Assembly (NCBI GenBank): GCA_038231215.1
Contig: JBBRLS010000001.1
Coordinates: 124,001 to 188,000 of the forward strand
From: Schlegelella_A sp038231215
GTDB taxonomy: Bacteria; Pseudomonadota; Gammaproteobacteria; Burkholderiales; Burkholderiaceae_C
Direction of reading: 5' to 3'
DNA: 64,000 nucleotides
Shown: piece after piece, positions 16,998 to 26,300 of the stretch
Layout: each line of letters begins with the position of its first letter
Position numbering within the stretch: the first letter of the stretch is position 1
Translations under genes and position numbers: made by a program
The notes under the pieces: generated by a model
Seen by the model: the letters and a program-made list of their open reading frames with translations, nothing else
The model's database searches: none
Told to the model about the DNA's origin: nothing

Positions 16998-18701
16998 GTG
17001 GAAGCGACGCGACCTGCACCCCTCGCCCGAGCCGGCGGCGACCTGCCGGCGGCGCAGATCGCCAAGGCCGCGTTTCGCCGCCTGGCGATCGAGCGCCTCG
17101 AGCCGACGCCCGAGAACTACGAGCGCGCCTGGCGCCACGAATCGGGCGACACGGTGTCGCCCGGCGAGGCGCTGGCGACGCTGATCGATCGCATCGTTCG
17201 CGGCGTCGAGCGTGGCGGCCGCAATTGGACGATGGCGCGCCGCAAGGAGGGCATCCAGCGCGTGCTGGCGGGAAGCCGCAGCGATCCGCGCCGCATGCAG
17301 CAGCGGCTCGCCCAGCTCGTCAATAGCTGGGACAGCGACACCGCGGCGACCGAGGTCGACGTCGCCGGCATGCCGGTGGCCGAAGCAGGCGTCGACGCGA
17401 ACGCCGGCAGCGCCGGGGCCGCCCCTGTCGAGGTCGTCGCACCGGCCCTGGCACAGGCGGCCAACGACGTCGAAGGGGACGAGACGGCAGCGGCCGAGGC
17501 GGGCGGCGCGCTCGCATGGAAGCGCGTCGCGCACACCCTGGGCAAGGCCTTGCAGCAGGCCATGCCACAGAACGACGAGGCCAACCGCGAGCTGAGCGAA
17601 GAGCTCTCGCGCCTGATCGGCCGGCTCGGCAGCGAAGGCGCGAAGGCGCCGCTCATCGCCGAGACCGAAGCCCTCTGCCTGCGCGCCGGGCGCGTGCTGC
17701 AGCATCGCCACCACCTCTTCGAGCAGCTCGGCAAGCTTTGCCACGAGCTGACCGCGAGCCTCACGGAGTTGGCCGAGAACGACAGCTGGGTCAAGGGCCA
17801 GTGCGAGGCGATGCGCACGAAGATCGAAGAAGGCCTCACGGCGCGCGGCGTGCGCGCCGTGAGCGACATGCTGCATCACGCGAGGGCGCGCCACGCCGAG
17901 GTCAAGGTCGAGCGCGAGCAGGCGCGCGACGCGCTCAAGGGGCTGATCCACCAGATGCTCGCCGAATTGAGCGAGCTGGGCTCGAAGACCGGCGACTTCA
18001 GCCAGAGCGTCGGCCGCTACGCCCAGGTCATCGAGGAAGCCGATTCGCTCGAGAGCCTGACCGGCGTGGTCCGCGAGATGGTCAACGAGAGCCGGGCCGT
18101 GCAGACGCTGGTGCAGCAGACGCAGGAGCGCCTTCAGGAAGAGCACAGCAAGGCCACCGGCCTCTCCGAGCGCGTCGTCAGGCTCGAAGACGAAATGCGC
18201 CGGCTTTCCGATGAAGTCTCGACCGACCAGCTCACGCAGATCGCCAACCGGCGTGGCCTGATCCAGGCCTTCGAGATCGAGAAAGCACGCCTCGAGCGCA
18301 ACGGCGGACATCTCTCGATCGGCCTGCTCGACATCGACAACTTCAAGCGGCTCAACGACGAGCTTGGCCACAGCGCGGGCGACGAGGCGCTGAAGTCGCT
18401 GGCCGCGATCGTCAGCAAGACGCTCAGGCCGGGTGATCGCGTTGCCCGCTACGGCGGCGAGGAGTTCGTCGTGTTGCTGCCGGAGACGCCGGTCGACGAC
18501 GGCGAGCAGGTCTTGACGCGGCTGCAGCGTTCGCTCACCGGCGGCCTGTTCATGCACAAGGAAAAGCAGGTCTTCGTGACCTTCTCGGCCGGCGTCACCA
18601 GCTACCGGCTGCAGGAACGCATCGAAGAGTCGCTCGAGCGCGCCGACCAGGCGCTCTACGAGGCTAAGCGGACCGGCAAGAACCGGACCTGCATCGGCTG
18701 A
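16998..18701 (+). CDS. Diguanylate cyclase (GGDEF domain)
   Basis: The product has 567 residues from GTG 16998, with GGAG at 16986-16989 as ribosome binding site. The C-terminal GGDEF domain (~405-567) carries YGGEEFVVLLPE near residue 485, an active variant in known cyclases, preceded by STDQLTQIANRRGL. The N-terminal ~400 residues are predicted mostly helical, with an Ala-rich linker at ~110-180 and a probable coiled coil before the cyclase. No membrane helix is seen, so it is cytoplasmic. It lies 17 nt after the REC-PAS-GGDEF-EAL gene and is probably co-transcribed. Confidence 0.92.
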   Translation: MEATRPAPLARAGGDLPAAQIAKAAFRRLAIERLEPTPENYERAWRHESGDTVSPGEALATLIDRIVRGVERGGRNWTMARRKEGIQRVLAGSRSDPRRMQQRLAQLVNSWDSDTAATEVDVAGMPVAEAGVDANAGSAGAAPVEVVAPALAQAANDVEGDETAAAEAGGALAWKRVAHTLGKALQQAMPQNDEANRELSEELSRLIGRLGSEGAKAPLIAETEALCLRAGRVLQHRHHLFEQLGKLCHELTASLTELAENDSWVKGQCEAMRTKIEEGLTARGVRAVSDMLHHARARHAEVKVEREQARDALKGLIHQMLAELSELGSKTGDFSQSVGRYAQVIEEADSLESLTGVVREMVNESRAVQTLVQQTQERLQEEHSKATGLSERVVRLEDEMRRLSDEVSTDQLTQIANRRGLIQAFEIEKARLERNGGHLSIGLLDIDNFKRLNDELGHSAGDEALKSLAAIVSKTLRPGDRVARYGGEEFVVLLPETPVDDGEQVLTRLQRSLTGGLFMHKEKQVFVTFSAGVTSYRLQERIEESLERADQALYEAKRTGKNRTCIG

Positions 18702-18704
18702 GGC

Positions 18705-18986
18705 TCAGGGCGAGCGCAGCGTTTCGTCCAGCGTTTCCTCGGGCTCGCCGAGCACGCGGAGGGCGCGCTGCACGTCGCGCTCGAAGGCATCGACCGTCGC
18801 TTCGGGTGCGGTCGAGCTCATCAGCGCGGCGCGAAACGCCTCGGACTCGCTGGCGTAGAAGGCGCGCACGACGGGTCGCGCATCCGGCGAAAGGGCCTGG
18901 CTGAGCGAGTTCATGAAGCACTCCATCGCCAGCAGGCTGCCCTGCAGCTCGTGGAGCTGCTTCTCGAGCGATTCCAGTTCGTCCAT
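18705..18986 (-). CDS. Small hypothetical protein, helical
   Basis: This gene encodes 93 residues from ATG 18986, chosen because a perfect AGGAGG lies nine bases upstream of it. The N-terminus (MDELESLEKQLHELQGSLLA) has a heptad pattern suggesting a short coiled coil; the remainder is acidic and helical. No family is recognised. It follows the other small minus-strand gene by 13 nt and is probably co-transcribed with it. Confidence 0.65.
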   Translation of the reverse strand: MDELESLEKQLHELQGSLLAMECFMNSLSQALSPDARPVVRAFYASESEAFRAALMSSTAPEATVDAFERDVQRALRVLGEPEETLDETLRSP

Positions 18987-18999
18987 GCGATAGGCCCTC

Positions 19000-19218
19000 C
19001 TAGCGCTTGGCCGCGGCGGCGATGAGGCGCGCCGCGAACCACTCGGCGATGTCGCGATCGGCCGTCGCGGTGTCGAAGCGAAGGTCGTCGGCGACCAGAC
19101 CGGCGATGGCGCGGCGGTCGCGCTCGGCGCGGCAGGCCAGCGCGAACTCGCGGAACACGGCGGGTGCGCCGTCGGGCTCGGCGCTGCGGTCGTCGGCATC
19201 GTTGAAGTCGCTGTACAT
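19000..19218 (-). CDS. Small hypothetical acidic protein
   Basis: The product has 72 residues from ATG 19218, with an AAAGAG-type ribosome binding site upstream. It is acidic at the start (MYSDFNDADDRSAEPDG) and ends in an amphipathic helix (AEWFAARLIAAAAKR). No recognised family. Third-position GC is high and coding-like. An upstream in-frame extension exists but is Pro/Ser/Cys-rich and unlikely. It pairs with the 93-residue gene downstream. Confidence 0.6.
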   Translation of the reverse strand: MYSDFNDADDRSAEPDGAPAVFREFALACRAERDRRAIAGLVADDLRFDTATADRDIAEWFAARLIAAAAKR

Positions 19219-19574
19219 GGCTCGTTGCTCTTTCTTGCAAGGCGGCAGTGCAATCGACATGCCCGGATGTCGCGCGGCGGGACTCGAACCGTGCGCCGAC
19301 CCCTCGTCCGGGCCTTGCTGCACGGCTTACCGGTCGCAACCGCGGCTCAGGGGCCGCCTTCGTGCCGGGTCGCCACGGCTGCATGCACCGCGTCGGCCCC
19401 TTGCGCTAGCCACCCAGTTTCGTCGCGGTGCCGACGCCGCGCCGCGGCGCTGCGGGCGAATAGCGCGGCAACGACGGCGATGACGTGCTCTCGTTCGGGG
19501 CGACGGCAGAGACCCCGCCACCTCGAACTCGTCCGATCCTACGGCCATCTGTGCGGGTACACACAGACTTGCCA
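19219..19574. other. Gene-free stretch at island left edge
   Basis: About 350 bases hold no convincing gene. Short open frames on both strands are Arg/Ala-rich shadows. A GGTTCGAGTCCCG string on the minus strand near 19278 recalls a tRNA T-loop but its stems do not pair. The stretch separates high-GC core genes from the lower-GC island and ends at the promoter of the QueC-like operon. Confidence 0.5.
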
Positions 19575-19622
19575 GACATTGACAATGTCACAACGAACAT
19601 TAGAATCTGACTGACATTGTCA
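19575..19622. promoter_or_regulatory. Paired palindromic operator overlapping the promoter
   Basis: A perfect palindrome GACATTG-A-CAATGTC (19575-19589) covers the -35 box. A second, TGACA-T-TGTCA (19612-19622), lies at the expected transcription start and repeats the GACATTG half site. The two left half sites are 38 bases apart. This layout suits a dimeric repressor; the Xre-type protein encoded third in the operon is the obvious candidate, which is an inference. Confidence 0.65.
19579..19606 (+). promoter_or_regulatory. Strong sigma70-like promoter of the QueC-like/PIN operon
   Basis: TTGACA at 19579-19584 is a perfect -35 box and TAGAAT at 19601-19606 is a near-consensus -10 box, with a 16-base spacer. 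Transcription would begin near 19613, about 20 bases before the GTG start of the first operon gene. The surrounding sequence is AT-richer than the core genome. Confidence 0.75.
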
Positions 19623-19632
19623 AAAACTTCGA

Positions 19633-20187
19633 GTGCGCGACGACCTGCAGAAATCAGTACCAGCCCGCCCGCATTGGGCGAGGGTGCTGCGCTCGATCTG
19701 TCGGAACGTCGAAGAGACGGAGTTGAAGGACGCAATTGTTCGAGCCGTTCGCAAGGACGCCGAATGGCTGTCGACGGTGTGGGGCAAGCAGTTCGAACGA
19801 GCGCTGGACCTTGGTACGGACGACTTTTTCGCGCAAGAGAAGTGCCGCAGCGAACTCCTTGCGCTCGTGGCCACCAGTCCAACTCCGCACGCGCGCGCAA
19901 GCTGTGAAATCGCTCTGGGACTCTTGGCCCGCGACGACGTCGCATCGCCGCAGTTCAAGACCGTCGTGATGAAGCAAGCGGTCCAAGCCTTCGCGGTGGA
20001 CTCGGTGGAGCTACTGTCTTCGCTGGTGGCGGCCGGGGTCGACGACAACAATGCTGCCCAAGTGCGCCGCCGATTGCATGGCTTGCTTTCGAATTGTGAC
20101 TTCTCGCGCGAGCCGCCGCAGCGCGCGATCGCCGAGGCGCTCTCAGTCGAGGCTGGCCTCGACTTGCCGTTGAAGGTGTCGCTGTGA
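19633..20187 (+). CDS. Unknown protein, first gene of QueC-like operon
   Basis: The product has 184 residues from GTG 19633, the first possible start after an in-frame stop at 19612. It appears fully helical and soluble, with no signal peptide or known motif. Conserved-looking features are ALDLGTDDFFAQEKCRSELL in the middle and a C-terminal segment RRLHGLLSNCDFSREPP. Its stop overlaps the start of the QueC-like gene (GTGATG), so the two are translationally coupled and may form a complex. I do not recognise the family. By analogy with other QueC-like defence operons it could be a substrate or partner of the enzyme, but this is speculation. Confidence 0.75.
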   Translation: MRDDLQKSVPARPHWARVLRSICRNVEETELKDAIVRAVRKDAEWLSTVWGKQFERALDLGTDDFFAQEKCRSELLALVATSPTPHARASCEIALGLLARDDVASPQFKTVVMKQAVQAFAVDSVELLSSLVAAGVDDNNAAQVRRRLHGLLSNCDFSREPPQRAIAEALSVEAGLDLPLKVSL

Positions 20188-21569
20188 TGCAAGCACCGGA
20201 TTCGTTACCTAGGGCTGGCCGTCTCGTGCTGTCGGAACGCGGTGAGTCTCGGTCGGAACCCGGGCTTCTGGTGCGGAAGCTGGATGCCCGAACGTCCTTT
20301 GAAGCGAAGCATTTGCACGAGTACTGTTTCCGCGTTCCGGGCGAACTGTCCCACGACATTGCAAGCCTGTTGGGCGCGGTCCGCCTGGCCGATAGAGGAT
20401 TTGTCCGGCGCTACAGCCGTGCCTGGGGCCGAGCTCTGCAGGTCGAGCTTCCGGTCTACGACCTTCACAAGTGGCGCAGTCAAGAAGTGACGAGCAGTCT
20501 GGAAGATTCCCTCCAGTACCTCACCGGTGACACTTGGCGATTTCGCTTCGTCAAGCGCAGGCGAAAGGCCGCCGCCGCGGGCCAAGCGCACCTTGTCTCA
20601 TCACCGGAGGCGATCAGAGTCTTCGTGCCGTTCAGTCATGGGCTCGACTCGTTCGCCCAAAGTGAGTTTTTGAGTTCCCGCGAGCGAGTAGACATCGTCC
20701 GAGTCAACATCAACGCCAGCCGGAGGTCCGGTAGCTGGCAAGGGCTCGGGCGCCGCGGTCGCATTCGCGCTGTTCCTGTTTCCTCGCGTGTCGATGAGCC
20801 GCCTCATCCCGAACCGAGCTTCCGTACCCGACCATTCATCTACGACTTGATGGCCGCCTATGGCGCTGCCATGTCCAGAGCAAAGCGAGTCCTTGTGCCG
20901 GAGAATGGCCAGGGAAGCCTTGGTGGGTCTCTCGTGCCCCTGGGTGGAGAAGCTCCTCACCGCAGCTGTCATCCGGGCTTCACCTCGCGGCTCGCCCGAT
21001 TCATCGGTGCGATCACCGAGCGCGAAGTGATATTCGAACATCCGGGCTTGTTCTCTACGAAGGGCCGAGTACTTTCGCGCCTGCTTACGCTTCACCCGAA
21101 CAGCAGCGAATGGCTGTCGGCGCACCCATCATGCTCATACGACTCCCGTCACGCCCACGACGGTGGCCGCAAGGTTCACTGCGGTGTATGTGGCAACTGC
21201 TTGCTGAGGCGCCTTTCGCTGCACGCGGCCGAAGTGGCGGACTGCACTCCATACCGAGTTGCCGACCTTCACGCGCCTAGCATCGAGGCTACCTTTTCGG
21301 GCGGTGACTTGCCCGCCGAAATTTCGGCATACCGGGATATTGCCTTGAACAGCAGTCGCGGCATGCAACGCCTTGCAGACCTGGCGGACACGCCGAGTGC
21401 TGTACGAGTGTGGGCAGAAATTGACGGCCTTGCGCGATACCAAGCGCGCCCGATTCCAGAGGTCAAAGACGACATGTTCGAACTTCCACGGCAGCACCAT
21501 CTTGAATGGAATGCCTTCCTGATCCATTGTGGGAACTCCTCCTGGCTCACTCACCTGGCAAGAGGCTGA
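20184..21569 (+). CDS. QueC-like PP-loop ATPase superfamily protein (defence-associated type)
   Basis: The 461-residue protein starts at GTG 20184 (ATG 20187 is equivalent). Residues 143-160 form a PP-loop nucleotide-binding strand and loop, VRVFVPFSHGLDSFA, with SHGLDS in place of the usual SGGxDS. A VPENGQGSLGG segment at 238-248 and the nearby SCHPGF match a motif I recall from QueC relatives in defence operons. A zinc site is given by C317, C333, C336 and C339 (HCGVCGNCLLRR), as in 7-cyano-7-deazaguanine synthase QueC. It has ~130 extra N-terminal residues and ~110 extra C-terminal residues compared with housekeeping QueC, and no other queuosine genes are nearby. I therefore infer a QatC/Cap9-like role in immunity rather than tRNA modification. 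Confidence 0.8.
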   Translation: MMQAPDSLPRAGRLVLSERGESRSEPGLLVRKLDARTSFEAKHLHEYCFRVPGELSHDIASLLGAVRLADRGFVRRYSRAWGRALQVELPVYDLHKWRSQEVTSSLEDSLQYLTGDTWRFRFVKRRRKAAAAGQAHLVSSPEAIRVFVPFSHGLDSFAQSEFLSSRERVDIVRVNINASRRSGSWQGLGRRGRIRAVPVSSRVDEPPHPEPSFRTRPFIYDLMAAYGAAMSRAKRVLVPENGQGSLGGSLVPLGGEAPHRSCHPGFTSRLARFIGAITEREVIFEHPGLFSTKGRVLSRLLTLHPNSSEWLSAHPSCSYDSRHAHDGGRKVHCGVCGNCLLRRLSLHAAEVADCTPYRVADLHAPSIEATFSGGDLPAEISAYRDIALNSSRGMQRLADLADTPSAVRVWAEIDGLARYQARPIPEVKDDMFELPRQHHLEWNAFLIHCGNSSWLTHLARG

Positions 21570-21570
21570 G

Positions 21571-22731
21571 ATGGCGACCATCAACGTCAAACCAGGAATT
21601 CTTGGCGCACGGCTCAAAGGCGCGCGCACGCTCAGGCGCCTCACGCAAGAGGCTGCAGCGGCGGCGCTCGGCGTGGCCCGCACGACTATCGTCGCCATCG
21701 AAGCAGGTACGCGTGCCATCGTGCCAAACGAACTCAGGACTCTGGCGGAGCTATACGACGCCTCGGAGAGCGAGTTGCTCGACATGGAGCGGCCTGAGCT
21801 TCAGATGGAAGTTGACTTCCGCATGAACCTGCACAGCGCCCTCGCCAAGAACGAGACTGACGTTGCAGCGATGCTCCATCGCTTGGCCGCGTCGACCCTC
21901 CAGCTCGAGAACCTCGTCGGCCAACGCCTGCCGAGGCTGGACCTGCCGGAGGTGAATATCTCGAAAGCAGGAGCGATCGAACAGCAGGCGGAAGATGCGG
22001 CGCTGGGGTTGAGGACGCGCCTTGGCATCGGATTGGGCCCCATTCAAGACTTGACCGCGCTCATGGAGTTCGATCTGGGTCTTCGGGTCTTCGAACGCCC
22101 GTTGGCTTCCAAGGTCTCCGGGGCCGTTGCCTTCGATGCGGGTATCGGCGGATTCGTCCTTTTGAATTCTCTTCATCCGCTCTACCGCCGCAGAGTCACG
22201 GCCGCTCATGAAATCGGTCACCTGCTAGTGCGCAAACAAGGGCTGTGCATCCTGTTCGAGGAAGGAGAACCGTCGGACCGGGAGGAGCGCTTCTTCGACC
22301 TCTTCGGCCTGGCACTTCTTACGCCCGCCGCCGCGGTACGCAAGAAGGCAGACGAATTGCTGCGCATGTTCGGCAGCTTTTCAGTGCGCCAGCTTCTGAT
22401 GATGGCGATCTTTTTCAATGTGTCCATCGAGGCCATGACCCGCCGCATGGTGACCCTAGGAATCCTGAAGCCGGGCACCTACGAGCAACTGCGCGCCAAA
22501 GGCATCGGGCTCAAGCATCGGCAGCGGCTCATGGATGAGATGCCAGTCGCGGAGGTGGCTCTGCCATTCACGCCGCGCGCATTGCTTCTTGCGAGCATCG
22601 CTCACCAGCGTGGTCTGCTTTCGGAACAGCAACTTGCGTCGATGCTCGAGTTGGATCTGGTGTCGGTCCGGAAGGCCCTGGAGGGAGGGCTCAGCAGCAC
22701 CAAGGAGGGAGTGCTTGAGCTTACTCTTTGA
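21571..22731 (+). CDS. Xre-family HTH fused to ImmA/IrrE metallopeptidase
   Basis: From ATG 21571 the product has 386 residues. The N-terminus (~8-70) is a Cro/CI-type helix-turn-helix (LKGARTLRRLTQEAAAAALG, then VARTTIVAIEAGTR). Residues ~150-290 are an ImmA/IrrE zinc peptidase domain with AAHEIGHLL: H213, E214 and H217 form the HEXXH motif. The C-terminal ~100 residues contain further helices (RGLLSEQQLASMLELD). Proteins of this kind cleave repressors or antitoxins when triggered. The gene begins one base after the QueC-like stop and overlaps the PIN gene start. It probably binds the palindromes at the operon promoter and controls the PIN partner. Confidence 0.9.
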   Translation: MATINVKPGILGARLKGARTLRRLTQEAAAAALGVARTTIVAIEAGTRAIVPNELRTLAELYDASESELLDMERPELQMEVDFRMNLHSALAKNETDVAAMLHRLAASTLQLENLVGQRLPRLDLPEVNISKAGAIEQQAEDAALGLRTRLGIGLGPIQDLTALMEFDLGLRVFERPLASKVSGAVAFDAGIGGFVLLNSLHPLYRRRVTAAHEIGHLLVRKQGLCILFEEGEPSDREERFFDLFGLALLTPAAAVRKKADELLRMFGSFSVRQLLMMAIFFNVSIEAMTRRMVTLGILKPGTYEQLRAKGIGLKHRQRLMDEMPVAEVALPFTPRALLLASIAHQRGLLSEQQLASMLELDLVSVRKALEGGLSSTKEGVLELTL

Positions 22732-23293
22732 CCATCTGCACCCCGGCCCCCTCATCCTCGACGCAAGCGCTGCCATCAACCTTCTTGGCAGCGGCGATAT
22801 GCCGGGGGTACTGCACGCGCTGGGCAGCGTGTGCGTCATGGAAGAGAGGACATTCAGAGAGGTGAAGCGTCACCCCATACCGGGATACGACCACATGCCC
22901 GTGCTCGACGGCTTGCGCAAAGGCGGCCTCCTCAAGGTCGAACGAATGCGCAGTGACGAATACGAAACCTACCTCACTTTGATACAGGGCTCCATCGTGA
23001 CGCGGCTCGATGATGGAGAGAGTGCGGCCATAGCGCTGACGGGCCGTGGCTATCCAGTCATCCTCGATGAGCGCAAGGCGCGCGGTGTCGTCTCGAAGGG
23101 TTTCCCGGGCGTGCAGTGCTGCAGCACCTTGCGCATGCTGCTCACGGCTGGCAAACGCGGCGGACGGACGCTTGAATGGGTGCAGCAGCTCGTCTTGTCA
23201 GCCCGACTGCATGCACGCCTCGGCGTACCGCCTGAAGAGCGGGAAGTCATTCGAAAGTTGATGGATGGCGTCGCTGACTGGCCCTCAAGCTGA
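22715..23293 (+). CDS. PIN-domain ribonuclease-like protein
   Basis: The product has 192 residues from TTG 22715, chosen because AAGGAGG at 22702-22708 lies six bases upstream; the frame is open further back inside the previous gene but without protein character. Acidic active-site residues of a PIN fold are visible: D16 in LILDASAAINLL, E43/E44 region in VMEERTFREV, D99-D100-E102 in RLDDGESAAIAL, and D118 in PVILDERKARGVV. It overlaps the Xre-ImmA/IrrE gene by 17 nt. PIN proteins beside Xre-COG2856 genes have been predicted as toxin-type effectors. It is the last gene of the operon and converges with the restriction-modification gene 33 nt away. Confidence 0.85.
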   Translation: MSLLFDHLHPGPLILDASAAINLLGSGDMPGVLHALGSVCVMEERTFREVKRHPIPGYDHMPVLDGLRKGGLLKVERMRSDEYETYLTLIQGSIVTRLDDGESAAIALTGRGYPVILDERKARGVVSKGFPGVQCCSTLRMLLTAGKRGGRTLEWVQQLVLSARLHARLGVPPEEREVIRKLMDGVADWPSS

Positions 23294-23326
23294 TCGCAGC
23301 TTGTTCGTGCGGCGGTCGCGGTCGTG

Positions 23327-26300
23327 CTACGCCCGCCAGCGTTCGCCCTCGCGCCGCGCCCGGCCGAGCGCTTCGAGAGTGAGAAGGATGCCTGGCAGCC
23401 GCTTCTTCCACGGCCCGCGGCCGGTGAAGCCTTCGGCCAGCGCGCGTTCGTCTACTGCGCCTGGTGCGGCCACGAGCACGTCGGCGATGGCGCGCACCTG
23501 CTCGGGCAAGGTGCTCGGCCAGGGGCGCCGCGTGCCGGCGGGCGTGGCCTTGCCGCTGCCTTTGCCTGCTATGAGCACGGGCAGGTCGCCGAGGTCGATC
23601 TCGTCCTGCTTGGGCACGGCCACGGCCGGCGCGGTGCGGCGTGCCGGATCCTGGAACTCGGGGCGCAGCCAGCGCACCTCGCCGCGCGCTTCCTCGGCCG
23701 CGCGCTCGGCATTGAGGGCCACCAGGCGCACGAGCAACTCCTCTTCGGCCTCGGCCTGCGCCGCAGGCTTCCCGGGCCAGGGCAAGGTGCCTCCGGGCTT
23801 GCCGACGAGGGCCGGCGCGAGGTCGGCCCAGCCATAGGCTTGCAACACGAGCGTGTCGATGCGGTCGTGCAGCTCGCCCAGCACGCTCACCAGGCCATCG
23901 GTATGCGTAAGCTTCTCTTTGTCGCTGAGCGGGCGGCCGAGGCGCAAGGCGTCGAGCACGTTGTACATGTCGGTGAGCGTGAGGCTCGCATGCGCCGCCT
24001 GCTGGCGCTTGCGATGGGCGTCGAGTTCCTCGGCGGTTGCGGCGATTTGTTTAGCGAGGTCGGATTTGGCAATGAAGTCTGGGAACGCAAAAGCCTCGAA
24101 GCACTTTGTCTTGACGTAGACCGGGTCGTTGCCCACACCGAGCTTGCTGCCGGCGGCAAGCGCCCATTGAACATGCCCGCGACTGCAAAGCACGCCAAGA
24201 GTCGCTGAGTCGGGCGATGCGATGGCAACGAGTTTGTTGTCGGGAAGAATGCTCGTGCCTAGAAACAGAAAGGTTCTGTGTTTGGCCGTTTCGACAGTGG
24301 CGATATAGCGCTTGAGACCAGCAAGTTGTGCCCGTAGCTTGGGGTTCGTTTCTCCGAAGAGCCACCACTTCTCTCGACGAGTCTCACGGTTGTTGCTGTC
24401 GCGCTCAGGCTTCACACGCTCCAGCAACCATTGGTAGGTTGCGGGGAAGCGCTTGCGGGCTTCTTCTGAAGTGAGACCAAGCATGTCGATGACCATCACG
24501 CCGCGCGGGCGATCGGCGAGGTCCCGACCGTTGCGGTACTCACGAATGTGAGACTCAAGTCCCGGCACTGTGCCCAACCCCAGTGACACGGCTTCCTCGG
24601 GCGTGACAATGAAACCTTGCCCGAAGAGGCTAACGCCGCGATTGCTCAATTCCAAATTCGCCCGCAAGGAATGAGCGGCAGCGACGTTTGCTCCGACTCG
24701 CAAGTCAGCGTGTATCGCACCAAACCGAGTGTTGAAGCTGACCTCGGCGCTGCCATCGTTCGTTGGCGTCTCGCGCGTCACGGCTAGCAGATCTCCTTCT
24801 CCGAGCCCAATCGCAGCGACCGTCATGCAAATGCGAACGGCGGCGCCATCGGCGCTGTCGACCCAAGGATGGTCGGCTATGGCGAAGACCAGATGCACCG
24901 GTTGTTCGCCAGCCAACGCGGCCTGAACAACGCGCCGATTAAAGGTCTGCGGCAGGCTATTCGTCGTGATCAGTCCGAATTGCCGCGCCTCGCCGATCGC
25001 CACCTTCCGCGCGGCGGCCTGCCACCAATGCATCACGAAGTCAGCGCTCTCCGGTACGTCCTTCCACGTACTGCGCAAGGCCTCGGCATAGCCATCGCCC
25101 AAGGCGCGGCGCACGGTGCTCGCGCCAATGAACGGCGGATTCCCGACGATGAAATCGGTCTTCGGCCAATCCGCCTTGCGCGGCTTCGTGTAGTGCTCCA
25201 GCGGCACCTGGAAGGCCTCGTCTGGCACGTCCTCGCCCGTGACTGGATGCTTCTTCATGTGCACGCCGTCCCAGCGTGTCACCGCCTTGCCGGTCGCGTC
25301 CAGCACGTAGTCCACGCGGTCGTAAGCGAGCACCGCGTCGCGGCAGTCGATGTTCCCGTAGTCGTGGATCACCGGCTCGGCCACGCTGGCGTTGCCGAGG
25401 GTGCGGATATGCCATTGCAAGAAGCCGATCCACAGCACCAGCTCGGCCAGCGCGGCGGCGCGCGCGTTGATCTCGATGCCGAGCAACTGTTGCAGCGTCA
25501 CGGTCTCGCCGGCAAAGCCGAGCTTGTCCTGCGTCTCTCCGAAGGTCTGCAACTGGTTGACGACTTCGCCTTCGAGGCGTTTGAGATGCTCGAGCGTCAC
25601 GTAGAGAAAGTTGCCGCTGCCGCAGGCCGGGTCGAGCACACGCGTGCTGCACAGCTGGTGGTGAAAGCGCCTGATCTCGGCGCGCGCTTCGGGCAGCTTG
25701 CCTTCGGCCGCGAGCAGCAGCGCTGCGGCCTGCGCGTCGGCCCAGTCCGCGCGCAGCGGTTGCACGACGGTGGGCAGCACCAGGCGCTCGACATAGGCGC
25801 GCGGCGTGTAGTGAGCGCCGAGGGCGTGACGCTCCTCGGGGCCGAGCGCGCGCTCGAGCAAGGTGCCGAAGATGGCGGGCTCGACTTCGCGCCAGTTCGC
25901 CTTCGCGGCACGCAGCAGGCCGTCGATCTGCTCGCGCTTGAGTGGCAGCACGTAGCCGTCGGCGGCCGAGCCCTTGAAGAGCTTGCCGTTGAACTTGAGC
26001 ACGTCGCGGGCCAGCGCGGCGCTGAAGCCGCCGCGGTCCATGTCGGCCCACAGCACGCGCAGCATCTGGTGCAGGGTGGCCGGGTCGTCGCGGTGATGTT
26101 CGAGCAACTCCTTGAAGCTACGCTCGGGCAGCAGGGCCACGTCTTCGGCAAACATGCTGAAGAGGCAGCGCGTGAGAAAGGCGGCCACGGCCTTCGGCGC
26201 ATGGCCCGCCGCCTCGAGCGAGCTGGCCAGCGCCGCGAGTTCGACGGCGACTTCTCGTGTGACCTTGGCGCTGGTGCGCGCCGGGTCGAGGCTCAGCGGG

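Noticed and set aside
14359..17019. Minus-strand frame of nearly 900 codons opposite the GGDEF-EAL gene
   Set aside because: Same shadow effect; no recognisable protein features.
19266..19295. tRNA-like T-loop (GGTTCGAGTCCCG) on the minus strand at the island edge
   Set aside because: The T stem and acceptor stem do not pair and no anticodon arm can be placed, so neither a tRNA nor a proven attachment site.
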